Assembly (NCBI GenBank): GCA_963682085.1
Contig: OY821614.1
Location: 1,178,001-1,242,000, forward strand
Length of the DNA stretch: 64,000 bases
Reading direction: 5' to 3'
From: Thiodubiliella sp900128405
GTDB taxonomy: Bacteria > Pseudomonadota > Gammaproteobacteria > PS1 > Pseudothioglobaceae
Under the pieces are notes generated by a model, which ran no database searches, was not told where the DNA came from, and saw nothing but the letters and a program-made list of their open reading frames with translations. Below are positions 45,283 through 54,301 of the stretch, one piece after another. The position numbers were made by a program, and so were the translations under genes. Each line of letters opens with the position of its first letter. Position 1 is the first letter of the stretch.

Positions 45283-45768
45283 TTAGGTGTTTTCAAAAAC
45301 ACCTAATGCCTTGTTTTTTTGCACTTTGTCAAAATCAAACAGAGTGCCATTCATAGCAATATAAACACCCGATGGCTGATTTTGCACGCTACTAAGCGCA
45401 AAACCTAAATTAAATAAGGCATCCGATTGATTAACTGAATAAGGCACCATTGCCCCAAACAAAACAATGGTTTTATCTTGAATATTTTCACCCAATAACT
45501 TAGCCGTTTCCACCATTGTATCAGTGCCGTGTGTAATAACAACAGCATGCTCTTCACACGCAAGACATTTAGATAAAATCAACGACCGATCAGTCTCGTC
45601 CATCCTCAAACTGTCTTTCAAAAATAACACTTCTGATAGGGTATCAACCATTGAATGTGAGCGATTAAGCATATCGATAAGTTGCGTTTCTTTAAACGCC
45701 AGTTGACCGTCTAACTCATTATAAACTTTGTCAATCGTGCCACCTGTGATTAAAAATTTGATTTTCAT
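45283..45768 (-). CDS. Single-domain asparaginase-like protein
   Basis: This 161-residue protein equals the N-terminal catalytic domain of L-asparaginases. The ITGGTID motif holds the first active-site Thr, THGTDTM holds the second Thr with Asp, and LFGAMVPYS follows. The C-terminal dimerisation domain of ordinary asparaginases is missing and the gene ends cleanly after VFENT, so this is a short family version rather than an obvious truncation. Whether it hydrolyses asparagine is unknown. Asp and Lys of the usual catalytic set (around residues 80-150) need alignment. Confidence 0.75.
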   Translation of the reverse strand: MKIKFLITGGTIDKVYNELDGQLAFKETQLIDMLNRSHSMVDTLSEVLFLKDSLRMDETDRSLILSKCLACEEHAVVITHGTDTMVETAKLLGENIQDKTIVLFGAMVPYSVNQSDALFNLGFALSSVQNQPSGVYIAMNGTLFDFDKVQKNKALGVFENT

Positions 45769-45881
45769 AATGATGAGTTTAATACACCTCTAAAAGATTC
45801 TAATACAATCCAAAAAAACAAAAAAGTATCACCCTATATATTTCATTAACTATACTGAAAAATTTTAGGTATTTTAAAAAC

Positions 45882-45910
45882 AAAACAACCGCCAAAAAAG
45901 CGGTTGTTTT
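45882..45910. terminator. Terminator after traT
   Basis: AAAACAACCGC, seven bases, GCGGTTGTTTT forms an 11-bp stem. On the minus strand it is followed by a T-rich tail and lies 19 bp past the traT stop. Confidence 0.75.
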
Positions 45911-45928
45911 ACTTGATGGTCAATGGAT

Positions 45929-46651
45929 TTAAAAAATACCACTAATAGAACGAACCAAACCGTCCTCTAGTGATTTTAATGCCTCATTAAACTCTAAGTT
46001 CACTTTATTTGCTGTGCTAACAATACGAGTTTGATAAGTCTTCCACTTAGCCTGTGCACCCGATATATTTTGTATCAACTTAGTGCCAGATCCTTGCCCA
46101 ACACTGGTGTTTTGCTTCTGAGTAACAATTTCGCCAGCCAATGGCCTCTCTCTAATTTGAAGATCGGTAACCATAGTGTAATAAATATCTGACACCATTG
46201 CATCAACAACAAAACCCAATATGCCACTAGCCACGGCAATATTTTTTCCTGCTGTAGGGCTATTGCCACTACCACTTAAGACACTACCAAGTAGTACACC
46301 ACCAAAGCCACCAGATAAAGCATCTTCTGACGCTCTTGCATCCGATTTTCCAACTTTCAAGATATTAGCTTGCAACATAAAATGAGCATCATCAGGGTTT
46401 TGTGTTAATACATAACCCCTAGCAGTCAATGCACTGGTAATTCTAGCAGCGATATTTAACTCTTTATCTGATGTGTTACGAATATTAACAAAAATCACTC
46501 GCTTGTCTTGTGATACGGGTTCTAAGAAAAGTGTCGCACTCATCTTAGTTTGAGTGTCTAAATTTCTTTTCTTAATCATTGTTGTGGCAGCACAGCCTGT
46601 TAAACCCACTAACACCATTGACATTACAATTACACTTGCTATTTTTTTCAT
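45929..46651 (-). CDS. traT: TraT-family outer-membrane lipoprotein
   Basis: TraT is the F-plasmid surface-exclusion protein that also gives resistance to complement. The 240-residue protein matches it throughout: lipobox VGLTGCAA, IKKRNLDTQTKMSATLFLEP, FVNIRNTSDKELN, GFVVDAMVSDIYYTMVTDLQI, YQTRIVSTANKVNLEF and a C-terminal LEDGLVRSISGIF. The frame is open upstream to 46687, but a GGAG ribosome site points to the Met at 46651. No conjugation genes are near, so in this genome it is a chromosomal surface lipoprotein, perhaps for host contact. Confidence 0.9.
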   Translation of the reverse strand: MKKIASVIVMSMVLVGLTGCAATTMIKKRNLDTQTKMSATLFLEPVSQDKRVIFVNIRNTSDKELNIAARITSALTARGYVLTQNPDDAHFMLQANILKVGKSDARASEDALSGGFGGVLLGSVLSGSGNSPTAGKNIAVASGILGFVVDAMVSDIYYTMVTDLQIRERPLAGEIVTQKQNTSVGQGSGTKLIQNISGAQAKWKTYQTRIVSTANKVNLEFNEALKSLEDGLVRSISGIF

Positions 46652-46685
46652 TTTTTTCTCCAAAAAAAAGTTCAATTTAACTATC

Positions 46686-46799
46686 AAGACCTATGACACA
46701 GAAGTAAATAATTAGTAAAATTCAATTTTACTCACTTGCTAGATTAAACTTACCGAGTGAATAAAAAGTAAATGCTTAATTCATTTATGTAAAGGTCTT
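46686..46799. mobile_element. MITE-like inverted-repeat element, short copy 3 (114 bp)
   Basis: Ends AAGACCTATGAC and GTAAAGGTCTT, with the internal ATTAGTAAAATTCAATTTTA shared with other copies. The central TTAAACC...GGTTTA hairpin seen in longer copies is missing, which explains the shorter length. It lies upstream of traT. Confidence 0.65.
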
Positions 46800-46927
46800 A
46801 CCAAATACACAATTCCAAAGAAAAATATTATACCGAGTATTCACAAAGAAAATATTTTTTCTCGTAATGCCATTTTTAAAAAATTCCTTAGTTATAACCC
46901 CAATAAATTAATAAATATATTAAGACT

Positions 46928-46940
46928 AAGACCTTTGCAG
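46928..46940. repeat. Solo terminus of the MITE-like element
   Basis: AAGACCTTTGCAG matches the left terminus of the family but no right end follows before yggS. The 299 bp between yggS and traT contain only this fragment and copy 3. Confidence 0.4.
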
Positions 46941-46950
46941 AAATTTTATC

Positions 46951-47589
46951 CTATCCTCTTTTGCCAAAAATATCCGTGCCAATACGCACAAATGAAGCGC
47001 CATTTTCAATAGCCAATTCTAAATCACGACTCATACCCATAGACAAAGTATCTAAATTGGGATATTGTTTAAATATATTTGCCATTCTTGCAAAACTTAT
47101 GCCTGAGTTAGAAGGGCTCGGAATGCACATAAATCCCCTTAAAGAGAGTTTATCCAAATGCTCAAACTGTGCAAGGATTGTATCAATTTTTTCAGGCAAA
47201 ACACCTGATTTAGTTAATTCATTGTCAATATTAATTTGCAATAAAACATTAAGTTTGCCCAAATTATCTGGACGCTGGTCATTCAGTCGTTTGGCGATTT
47301 TAAACCTGTCAACGCTATGCACCCAATCAAAATTCTGTGCAATTTGTTGGGTTTTATTAGACTGAATGGCACCGATAAAATGCCAGATTAAATCTTGATT
47401 TTTTAAAATTTGAATTTTATCTAATGCTTCTTGTAAATAATTTTCGCCAAAATGGCGTTGTCCTGCGTCAATTGCCTGTTGTAAATCACTGGCAGGTCTA
47501 GTTTTACTAACAGCAATCAAGGTTACTTGTTGATTTCTATCAACGGCTTTAATACGCCGCTGAACTTGTTTTAAACTGTCTTCAATCAA
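46951..47589 (-). CDS. yggS: Pyridoxal-phosphate homeostasis protein (YggS/PLPBP)
   Basis: A cytoplasmic PLP-binding protein with an alanine-racemase-like barrel but no known enzyme activity; it buffers vitamin B6. The 212-residue protein shows LIAVSKTRPA with the PLP Lys, RHFGENYLQEALDK, WHFIGAIQSNKT and MSRDLELAIENGASFVRIGT. It overlaps the pyrK-like gene by 4 bp. Confidence 0.95.
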   Translation of the reverse strand: MIEDSLKQVQRRIKAVDRNQQVTLIAVSKTRPASDLQQAIDAGQRHFGENYLQEALDKIQILKNQDLIWHFIGAIQSNKTQQIAQNFDWVHSVDRFKIAKRLNDQRPDNLGKLNVLLQINIDNELTKSGVLPEKIDTILAQFEHLDKLSLRGFMCIPSPSNSGISFARMANIFKQYPNLDTLSMGMSRDLELAIENGASFVRIGTDIFGKRG

Positions 47590-48443
47590 AAGACTGTTTG
47601 AGCATCAAACACAGGCCCATCAACACAAACACGCTTCATTGCCACACCTTGTTCCGTTTGCACTGCTACCACACAACCCGCACAACCGCCCACAGCACAC
47701 GCCATATATTCCTCAAGTGATACTTGACAAGGCAGTGCATATTCCTTAGCCAAAACAGCTACCGCTTCAAGCATCGGATGCGGGCCACAAGCATATACTT
47801 CAACTTCAGCCAATTCATCTGCTGACAAACTGTCTAAATACATACGCGCTAAATCAGTAACAAAACCCTTAAACACACCCTCAAAATCTTGCAAACTCGC
47901 AAGCCTACAAGCCACACCCCAGTCTTCTAAAAGTGGCATAGTATGACTTGCTCGTGGGCAAGCATTACCTATAGCACTTACCACTGGTGTAAAGGGAAAC
48001 GGCACTTCTGAGCCTAAAATAACAAAAGGGTCAAGTTCACTGTCTTTAATGTGTTGTGCAATCGCAATCATCGGTGGCATTCCTACGCCACCACCAATCA
48101 ACAAGGGTAATTTTTTATTTGTCATTTTAAAACCATTGCCAATCGGTCCAATAACAGACAACATATCACCCACTTTGCGTTGTGATAATTGACGAGTCCC
48201 TTCGCCCACCACTTTATAAAGCAAATCAAAAGTACCGTTTTTTGCATCTACCGACATAATTGAAATCGGTCGCCTCATTAGTAAAGCATTGGAGACGGTA
48301 ATATGGACAAACTGCCCCGGCTTGGTTTCTTTGGCAATAATATCTGATGCCAAAGTCAAAATATATTGCTCACCCTCAAATTGATAATGTGCCAAAATCT
48401 GGCAATCACAAGTCTTAATCCTATTTCTATGTAACTTATTCAT
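47586..48443 (-). CDS. pyrK: Dihydroorotate dehydrogenase electron-transfer subunit (PyrK-like)
   Basis: An FAD and [2Fe-2S] subunit that passes electrons from dihydroorotate dehydrogenase to NAD. The 285-residue protein has the FAD motif MRRPISIMS, an NAD-site LIGGGVGMPPMI, YACGPHPMLEAV and the cluster Cys set in ACAVGGCAGCVV plus RVCVDGPVF. The catalytic PyrD subunit is not adjacent; neighbours are argB (8-bp overlap) and yggS. A related ferredoxin-NADP reductase role cannot be excluded. Confidence 0.85.
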   Translation of the reverse strand: MNKLHRNRIKTCDCQILAHYQFEGEQYILTLASDIIAKETKPGQFVHITVSNALLMRRPISIMSVDAKNGTFDLLYKVVGEGTRQLSQRKVGDMLSVIGPIGNGFKMTNKKLPLLIGGGVGMPPMIAIAQHIKDSELDPFVILGSEVPFPFTPVVSAIGNACPRASHTMPLLEDWGVACRLASLQDFEGVFKGFVTDLARMYLDSLSADELAEVEVYACGPHPMLEAVAVLAKEYALPCQVSLEEYMACAVGGCAGCVVAVQTEQGVAMKRVCVDGPVFDAQTVF

Positions 48444-49284
48444 TGTTAGTAATTAATGTGCCAACACCATCGTCAGTGAAGACCTCTAAAAGCACGGCAT
48501 GGGAAACACGCCCATCAATAATGTGGGTAGCTTTAACACCATGTTTAACGGCGGTCAATGCACAACCAATCTTTGGCAACATACCGCCATAAATCGTTCC
48601 ATTGGTAATTAATTTATCCACTGTATTGGCATCCAATCCAGTTAATAATTCACCTTCTGCATTCAGCAAACCTTGAGTATTGGTAAGTAAAATCAACTTT
48701 TCAGCATTCAATGCTTGTGCAATCGCACCCGCCACCAAATCTGCATTAATATTATAAGAGGAACCATTTTTACCCACACCAATCGGTGCAATTACTGGAA
48801 TAACGCCAACTTCCAAGGCATCAATGACCGAAGTATCCACGCTGTCCACTTCACCCACATAACCCAAATCAATGTCATCACCAATACTTAATTTGGTCGC
48901 AGAAATCAAACCACTGTCCTTACCCACCAGCCCTTTTGCACATCCGCCGTGTTGCTGAATAAGTTCAACAATTTCTTTATTAACCACACCACCTAATGCA
49001 GACTCAACCACTTCCATGGTTTCTGCATCGGTAACACGCATACCGTGAATAAACTCACTTTTTTTACCAATTTTATCCAACATTTCACCAATCTGAGGAC
49101 CGCCGCCATGCACCACAATCGGATTCATACCGACTGATTTCATTAATACAATATCGCGTGCAAAACTAGATTTTAGACGCTCATCTATCATCGCATTGCC
49201 ACCATATTTAATGACAATATTTTTGCTTTTAAATTTTTGAATATATGGTAACGCTTCAATTAAAACGCGTGTGATTTCAGACAT
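48436..49284 (-). CDS. argB: Acetylglutamate kinase
   Basis: ArgB phosphorylates N-acetylglutamate in arginine synthesis. The 282-residue protein has NIVIKYGGNAM, PIVVHGGGPQIGEML, FIHGMRVTDAETMEVVE, YNINADLVAGAIA and GGMLPKIGCALTAV, all family signatures. An N-terminal extension with FKSKN is compatible with the arginine-feedback type. It is the first gene of argB-pyrK-yggS. Confidence 0.96.
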   Translation of the reverse strand: MSEITRVLIEALPYIQKFKSKNIVIKYGGNAMIDERLKSSFARDIVLMKSVGMNPIVVHGGGPQIGEMLDKIGKKSEFIHGMRVTDAETMEVVESALGGVVNKEIVELIQQHGGCAKGLVGKDSGLISATKLSIGDDIDLGYVGEVDSVDTSVIDALEVGVIPVIAPIGVGKNGSSYNINADLVAGAIAQALNAEKLILLTNTQGLLNAEGELLTGLDANTVDKLITNGTIYGGMLPKIGCALTAVKHGVKATHIIDGRVSHAVLLEVFTDDGVGTLITNNE

Positions 49285-49344
49285 ATTAATACTTCATAAA
49301 AGATTAAAAAAATCCTATTTTACCTAACAAGTATTCTATGAACT

Positions 49345-51825
49345 TTATAAAGAAATTTTTCTAAGCCTGAGTGCATTTGTAATCACCGACACCGAACTAA
49401 AACTCATCGCTGTAGCGGCAATCATTGGAGATAGTAACACGCCAAATATAGGAAACAGCACCCCAGCAGCTATTGGCACTCCTAAAATATTATAAATAAA
49501 TGCAAAAAATAAATTTTGTTTGATGTTTTTCATCACCGCATAACTTAATTTTTTGGCTTTAACAATGCCATACAAATCCCCTCGTATTAAAGTAATTTCT
49601 GCACTTTGAATTGCCACATCAGTACCTGTACCCATTGCTATCCCCACATCTGCCTGTGCCAAAGCAGGCGAATCATTCACTCCGTCACCTGCCATAGCTA
49701 CAATTTTCCCTTGTGCTTGAAGTTGTTTGATTTTATTAAGTTTGTCTTCTGGTAGGCATTGTGCTTGAAAATCACTTAAATTAAGTGCATTCGCAACTGC
49801 TTTAGCAGTATTTTGATTATCACCTGTCATCATAATAACATGCACCCCTTTGGACATTAACTCAGTAATGGCTTTTTTACTACTGGGTTTAATGCTATCG
49901 CTAATAGCAACATAGCCTAACGCCTTGTTATTAACGCCAATATAAGAAACAGTTTTGCCTTGTTCTTGTGCGGCGGTAACTTTTTGCATTAGTGCATCAT
50001 CAATATCAATTTTATTTGTTGTCATTAACGCCAAATTACCCAATGTGATTTTTTGTTTATCAATAACCCCAACCACACCTTTGCCAGTAATCGCTTTAAA
50101 ATCCACTACTTGAACAGGACTGATATTTTTCTCTTTAGCAGATTGCACCATAGCTTGTGCCAAAGGATGCTCGCTATATTGATTAAGCGAGGCTATTTTG
50201 CACAATAAATCATCAGCACTGCCTGTTTGAGCAAACACTTCTTCCACCGAGGGTTTGCCTTGGGTAAGTGTGCCAGTTTTATCAACGATTAACACATCAA
50301 CCTTATCCATTATTTCCAAAACTTGGGCATTTTTAATTAACACGCCTGCTTGTGCTCCTTTGCCCACGCCAACCATAACTGACATTGGGGTCGCTAAGCC
50401 TAAGGCACAAGGACAAGCAATAATCAAAACTGCTACGGCATTGACAAAACCATAAGCCAGTGCAGGCTCTGGTCCAAACCAAACCCACACTACAAAGGTT
50501 AAAATTGCCATTAACACCACGGCTGGCACAAAATATTTGGCAATCGTATCTGCTAATTTTTGAATAGGTGCGCGTGAACGAGATGCAATTTTAACCATTT
50601 CAATAATTTGAGAAAGCAAGGTTTCTGACCCCACTTTTTGTGCACACATTACAAAAGATTGATTGCCGTTAATACTGCCCGCAGTTACCTTGTCGCCTGT
50701 AAATTTATCAACAGGAATAGGTTCGCCAGAAATCATTGATTCATCCAAACTACTTTCACCTTGGGTAATAACACCATCTACTGCAATTTTTTCCCCAGGC
50801 TTAACCCTTAACAAATCATCTTTTTTAATCTTATCAATTGCAATCACAACTTCTACATTATTTTTAAGCAATATTGCTGTTGTAGGGGCTAGTTGCAATA
50901 ATGCTTTTAACGCACTACTGGTCTGACTGTGTGCCTTTGCCTCTAATAACTGCCCCAATAAAACCAAAGTTAAAATGACTGCTGTGGCTTCAAAATAAAG
51001 CAAAACTGTGCCACTTTCAGCTTTAAAATTATCAGGGAAAATCTCAGGGAAAAACAACCCCACTACACTAAAAGTAAACGCTGCCCCTGTGCCTATGCCT
51101 ACCAAAGTAAACATATTGAGATTCCAAGTAACAATAGATTTATAAGCACGCTTAAAAAACATCCAACAAGTCCAGAAAACAATAGGCAAAGTTAAAATAA
51201 GTTGCATAAAGCCCAAATTTTGAACACTCATTAAAGTGTTAAGTGGGTTATTGGGGATCAAATCAGCCATTGAAATAACAAAAACTGGTGCAGCAAATAA
51301 AACCGATATTTTCATTTTTTTAAGCAAATCTTGATAAGTTTTTTGCTCACTATTCTCAGTTTCCAGCACCACCAAATCCATCTCACAAATAGGACAATTT
51401 CCTGAGGTATTCTGAACAATATCAGAATGCATTGGGCAAGTAAATTGCGTGGTTTTTATAGTGCTAGGCTGCTCTACTAAATCCATGCCACAGATTGGAC
51501 AACCACTTTGCGTTGAATAAGTTTTCTCCTCCTCGCAAAACATTGGACAATAGAACACGCCATTCCCATTTTTAACGCTTATTGGTTGTTTTTCGTGATG
51601 TGCAAAATCGTGCTCTGGCATAGTAATCGTATAATGTAGCCCAGCCACTAACAAAGCTTGTTGCAAAATATCCAGTGATAAGTGCTTCTGCATTTCAATT
51701 ACCACGACCTTAGTGGCTAAATCAATCTCCACTTTATGAACATCAGGTAATGCTAACAATGCCTTTTTTACATTGGCTTCACATCCACCACAAGACATAT
51801 CTAAAACTTGATAAGTATGTTTCAT
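49345..51825 (-). CDS. copA: Copper-exporting P1B-type ATPase
   Basis: CopA pumps Cu(I) out of the cytoplasm. The 826-residue protein has an N-terminal HMA domain with CGGC (Cys12, Cys15), then two heavy-metal-binding Cys modules (FYCPMFCEEE with CPICGMDLV, and FTCPMHSD with CPICEMDLV). The membrane domain has the CPC motif (IACPCALGLATP, near residue 471). DKTGTLTQGKP carries the phosphorylated Asp (near 514), SEHPLAQAM the HP motif and AGDGVNDSPALAQADVG the hinge. It is the last gene of the copper cluster, 27 bp after the multicopper oxidase. Confidence 0.94.
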   Translation of the reverse strand: MKHTYQVLDMSCGGCEANVKKALLALPDVHKVEIDLATKVVVIEMQKHLSLDILQQALLVAGLHYTITMPEHDFAHHEKQPISVKNGNGVFYCPMFCEEEKTYSTQSGCPICGMDLVEQPSTIKTTQFTCPMHSDIVQNTSGNCPICEMDLVVLETENSEQKTYQDLLKKMKISVLFAAPVFVISMADLIPNNPLNTLMSVQNLGFMQLILTLPIVFWTCWMFFKRAYKSIVTWNLNMFTLVGIGTGAAFTFSVVGLFFPEIFPDNFKAESGTVLLYFEATAVILTLVLLGQLLEAKAHSQTSSALKALLQLAPTTAILLKNNVEVVIAIDKIKKDDLLRVKPGEKIAVDGVITQGESSLDESMISGEPIPVDKFTGDKVTAGSINGNQSFVMCAQKVGSETLLSQIIEMVKIASRSRAPIQKLADTIAKYFVPAVVLMAILTFVVWVWFGPEPALAYGFVNAVAVLIIACPCALGLATPMSVMVGVGKGAQAGVLIKNAQVLEIMDKVDVLIVDKTGTLTQGKPSVEEVFAQTGSADDLLCKIASLNQYSEHPLAQAMVQSAKEKNISPVQVVDFKAITGKGVVGVIDKQKITLGNLALMTTNKIDIDDALMQKVTAAQEQGKTVSYIGVNNKALGYVAISDSIKPSSKKAITELMSKGVHVIMMTGDNQNTAKAVANALNLSDFQAQCLPEDKLNKIKQLQAQGKIVAMAGDGVNDSPALAQADVGIAMGTGTDVAIQSAEITLIRGDLYGIVKAKKLSYAVMKNIKQNLFFAFIYNILGVPIAAGVLFPIFGVLLSPMIAATAMSFSSVSVITNALRLRKISL

Positions 51826-51852
51826 ATCACCGCCCTCACTTATATTTTACAT

Positions 51853-53325
51853 TTAAACCACAACAAACTGCCCCATCATCCCTCTGTCTTCATGCTCCAA
51901 AATATGACAATGATACATATAAGGAGTGTTTTTATCACGAAACTCGGGGAATTTCATAATCACATCAACCCGCTCATGCGGATTCACCAGCACCACATCT
52001 TTAAAACCCAGTTCGTGGGTACTAATTGCACTTTCGCTTTTACCAACAATTTTGAATTGCACATTGTGAATGTGGAATGGATGCGCCATCATTGAGGCAT
52101 TTTCAATACGCCAAACCTCAACACTACCTGCTTTCACCACTTCATCAATACGATTGGCATTCATCGATTTTCCATTGATACTAAACACATCTCCGCCACT
52201 CATCATTCCCATGCCCATTTTTATTTCCAAACGCATCAAACGCTGACGACTAACTTGCTCCATACTGGGGCTGTCATGTGTGACTAATTTTTTCGGAATT
52301 TCACGGTTGCTTTTTTGTGCATTGCTACCATCTATTTGCATAATATTCAGGTCGTTATCATTGCCCGACATCATTGATCGCATCATCCCCATACCACGCA
52401 TACCGGATTTTTCTTTCCCACTTTTATGTTGTAGAATAGGCATCTTGCCATCAGATACATCCACCAAAATTTCAGCCCGCTCTGCAGGTGCAAGACGCAA
52501 TCGATTGGTTTTTTGTGTTTGCTCTAAAAGTCCGCCATCACTCCCAATAACATAAAAAACACGATTGTCGTTAAAGGCTAAGAAATAAGTCCGTGCATTT
52601 GAACCGTTAAGCAAACGCAAACGCAACAGCGATTTTTTTGCCTTTAACACAGGGCGTATCACGCCATTCACCAAAACCGTTCCGCCTTTTTTGCCCATCA
52701 TAGAATCCATCATACCGCCCAAATAACGCAACGCTCCATTTTGCTGAAAATCCTTATCTTGGATAATCACTGGCACATCATCTACACCATATTCACTTGG
52801 CAAATTCAATGCACTCGCTTTGTCATCATCAAGGATAAACATACCTGCTAATCCTTGATACACTTGTTGTGCAGTCTCATGCAATTGATGAGAATGATAC
52901 CAAAGCGTGGCAGCCTCTTGAATCACTTCAAACTGCGTTTCCCAAGTTTTATTTGGCTGAATTGCCTGATGTGGCCCACCGTCAGATTTAGCAGGCAATT
53001 TCATCCCATGCCAATGCAGAGTGCTGGTTTTATCAATGGTATTTTTAACCCGAATATGCACCTTGTCGCCCTTACTGGCACGCAAGGTTACCCCTAAGAA
53101 ATTTTGATTAATACCCAAAGTTGGGGTTTTTTTATTAACCAAAATCTGGCTTAAACCTGATTGAATCTGCAAATCAAAATAAACATTATTGCCTGTTCTG
53201 GTGCCTGTATACAACGCTGGAACCTGAAATTTATTACCCAATAATTGTTTACCTGCCAAAACAATTTTTGCTGGCATTGCAGCAAATATGGCACTTGCTT
53301 GAATAAATTTTCTTCTTGAAAACAT
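51853..53325 (-). CDS. Tat-exported multicopper oxidase (CueO/CopA-type)
   Basis: A periplasmic copper oxidase that oxidises Cu(I) to the less toxic Cu(II). The 490-residue protein begins with a twin-arginine signal (SRRKFIQASAIFA). The copper ligands are in LHWHGMKLP, WYHSHQLHE, AHPFHIHNVQF and YHCHILEHEDRGMM. A Met-rich segment (GMRGMGMMRSMMSG and MGMGMMSGGD) lies in the middle, as in CueO, where it binds Cu(I). It starts immediately at the end of the cytochrome c gene (1-bp overlap). Confidence 0.92.
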   Translation of the reverse strand: MFSRRKFIQASAIFAAMPAKIVLAGKQLLGNKFQVPALYTGTRTGNNVYFDLQIQSGLSQILVNKKTPTLGINQNFLGVTLRASKGDKVHIRVKNTIDKTSTLHWHGMKLPAKSDGGPHQAIQPNKTWETQFEVIQEAATLWYHSHQLHETAQQVYQGLAGMFILDDDKASALNLPSEYGVDDVPVIIQDKDFQQNGALRYLGGMMDSMMGKKGGTVLVNGVIRPVLKAKKSLLRLRLLNGSNARTYFLAFNDNRVFYVIGSDGGLLEQTQKTNRLRLAPAERAEILVDVSDGKMPILQHKSGKEKSGMRGMGMMRSMMSGNDNDLNIMQIDGSNAQKSNREIPKKLVTHDSPSMEQVSRQRLMRLEIKMGMGMMSGGDVFSINGKSMNANRIDEVVKAGSVEVWRIENASMMAHPFHIHNVQFKIVGKSESAISTHELGFKDVVLVNPHERVDVIMKFPEFRDKNTPYMYHCHILEHEDRGMMGQFVVV

Positions 53326-53762
53326 TATTTGAACCTCATATCATATTTTTTTTGAATATTTTTCGGCCAAAGACTGTGTAAATAATCTAACAACGCCTGT
53401 TTTTCTTGTTCACTCAGCTTGTCTTCAAACTCAGGCATCCAGCCACCCAATTTTTTACCGCCATTGTTAATGGTGCTTAGCAATAATTTTGGCGAATGAT
53501 GCCAAGCGTGTGCCTTTCCATTTAATGGTGGTGCTGGATATTTACCGTTAGGCAAAGTTTTTTTCCAATTTTTTGTCGTCCCTCTTGCCTCTTTACCATG
53601 GCACGACACACAGTTTTTATCAAAAACTGCTTTACCTAATGTAACACTTTCTACTTCTTTTACTTCTACTTCTTTTACTTCTTTTGCTTCTTTTGCTTGT
53701 GCATCGCTACTGTCAAAGCAACCAGCTAAGAACAACACACTTAATATAATTAATGTTTTCAT
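53325..53762 (-). CDS. Lipoprotein cytochrome c
   Basis: A 145-residue class I cytochrome c. The signal ends in a lipobox (FLAGC, Cys15). A Lys/Glu/Val repeat linker (KEAKEVKEVEVKEVE) precedes one haem site CVSCH (Cys51, Cys54, His55), and GGWMPEF supplies the axial Met (residue 109). It would be anchored in a membrane facing the periplasm. Its position between the small secreted protein and the multicopper oxidase suggests an electron partner of copper or thiosulfate-type oxidation, which is inference. Confidence 0.88.
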   Translation of the reverse strand: MKTLIILSVLFLAGCFDSSDAQAKEAKEVKEVEVKEVESVTLGKAVFDKNCVSCHGKEARGTTKNWKKTLPNGKYPAPPLNGKAHAWHHSPKLLLSTINNGGKKLGGWMPEFEDKLSEQEKQALLDYLHSLWPKNIQKKYDMRFK

Positions 53763-53863
53763 TTTTCTTCCTTGATTTCACCAACTTTTCTAAAAGTTGA
53801 TTGATTTTTAATGAGCGATAAAAATCGCCGTTTTGTAAATGCTTATAGCGAATGCTATAGTGA

Positions 53864-54157
53864 TTAAACAGTAGGAGGAGGCGTAGGGGGTTTAACAATA
53901 AAAGAGGAGTAAGAAACTGCAAAAACAGGCACTGATAAATTCATGCTGTTGATTATTTTTTGTGAAAAAATCGTTAAAGCATTAATTGCCAAAAAACCGC
54001 AACTAATGTGGATATTTTCAGAGCAACAATCTACACTTTCGCCCATAGATTGCATCATTTCTTGCTGCATAAAATGTGTGTTATCATCCATCTTAATGTC
54101 TTTGGCATTCACCAAAGAAATTAACATTAAAAAACATAGGGATATCATAAATTTCAT
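53864..54157 (-). CDS. Small secreted Cys-containing protein of the copper cluster
   Basis: The frame is open from 54277, but a signal peptide (MKFMISLCFLMLISLVNA) starts at the Met at 54157 and gives 97 residues. The mature part has KMDDNTHFMQQEMMQSMGE, SVDCCSEN with paired Cys, another Cys in ISCGF, a hydrophobic stretch and a Pro-rich end (KPPTPPPTV). This pattern of Met/His-rich start, CC pair and PP tail recalls the small DUF2946-like proteins found beside copper-resistance genes; I cannot confirm the family. It is upstream of cytochrome c, multicopper oxidase and CopA on the same strand. Confidence 0.6.
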   Translation of the reverse strand: MKFMISLCFLMLISLVNAKDIKMDDNTHFMQQEMMQSMGESVDCCSENIHISCGFLAINALTIFSQKIINSMNLSVPVFAVSYSSFIVKPPTPPPTV

Positions 54158-54301
54158 AAACGAAATTTTATCATAAAAAAAATTTATTGCAAAGCCTTTA
54201 TTAACCCTAACCCCAATAATTAAATAATCAAACCACTGCAATAACTTAATGCCACTAAAGCAATGGTTATTTTTCATCTAGAATAAGATAAATAACCTTT
54301 A

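Noticed and set aside
53640..53700. Short repeated CTTCTTTTACTTCTA-like stretch as a possible CRISPR or regulatory repeat
   Set aside because: It encodes the Lys/Glu/Val linker of the cytochrome c lipoprotein and has no spacer structure.
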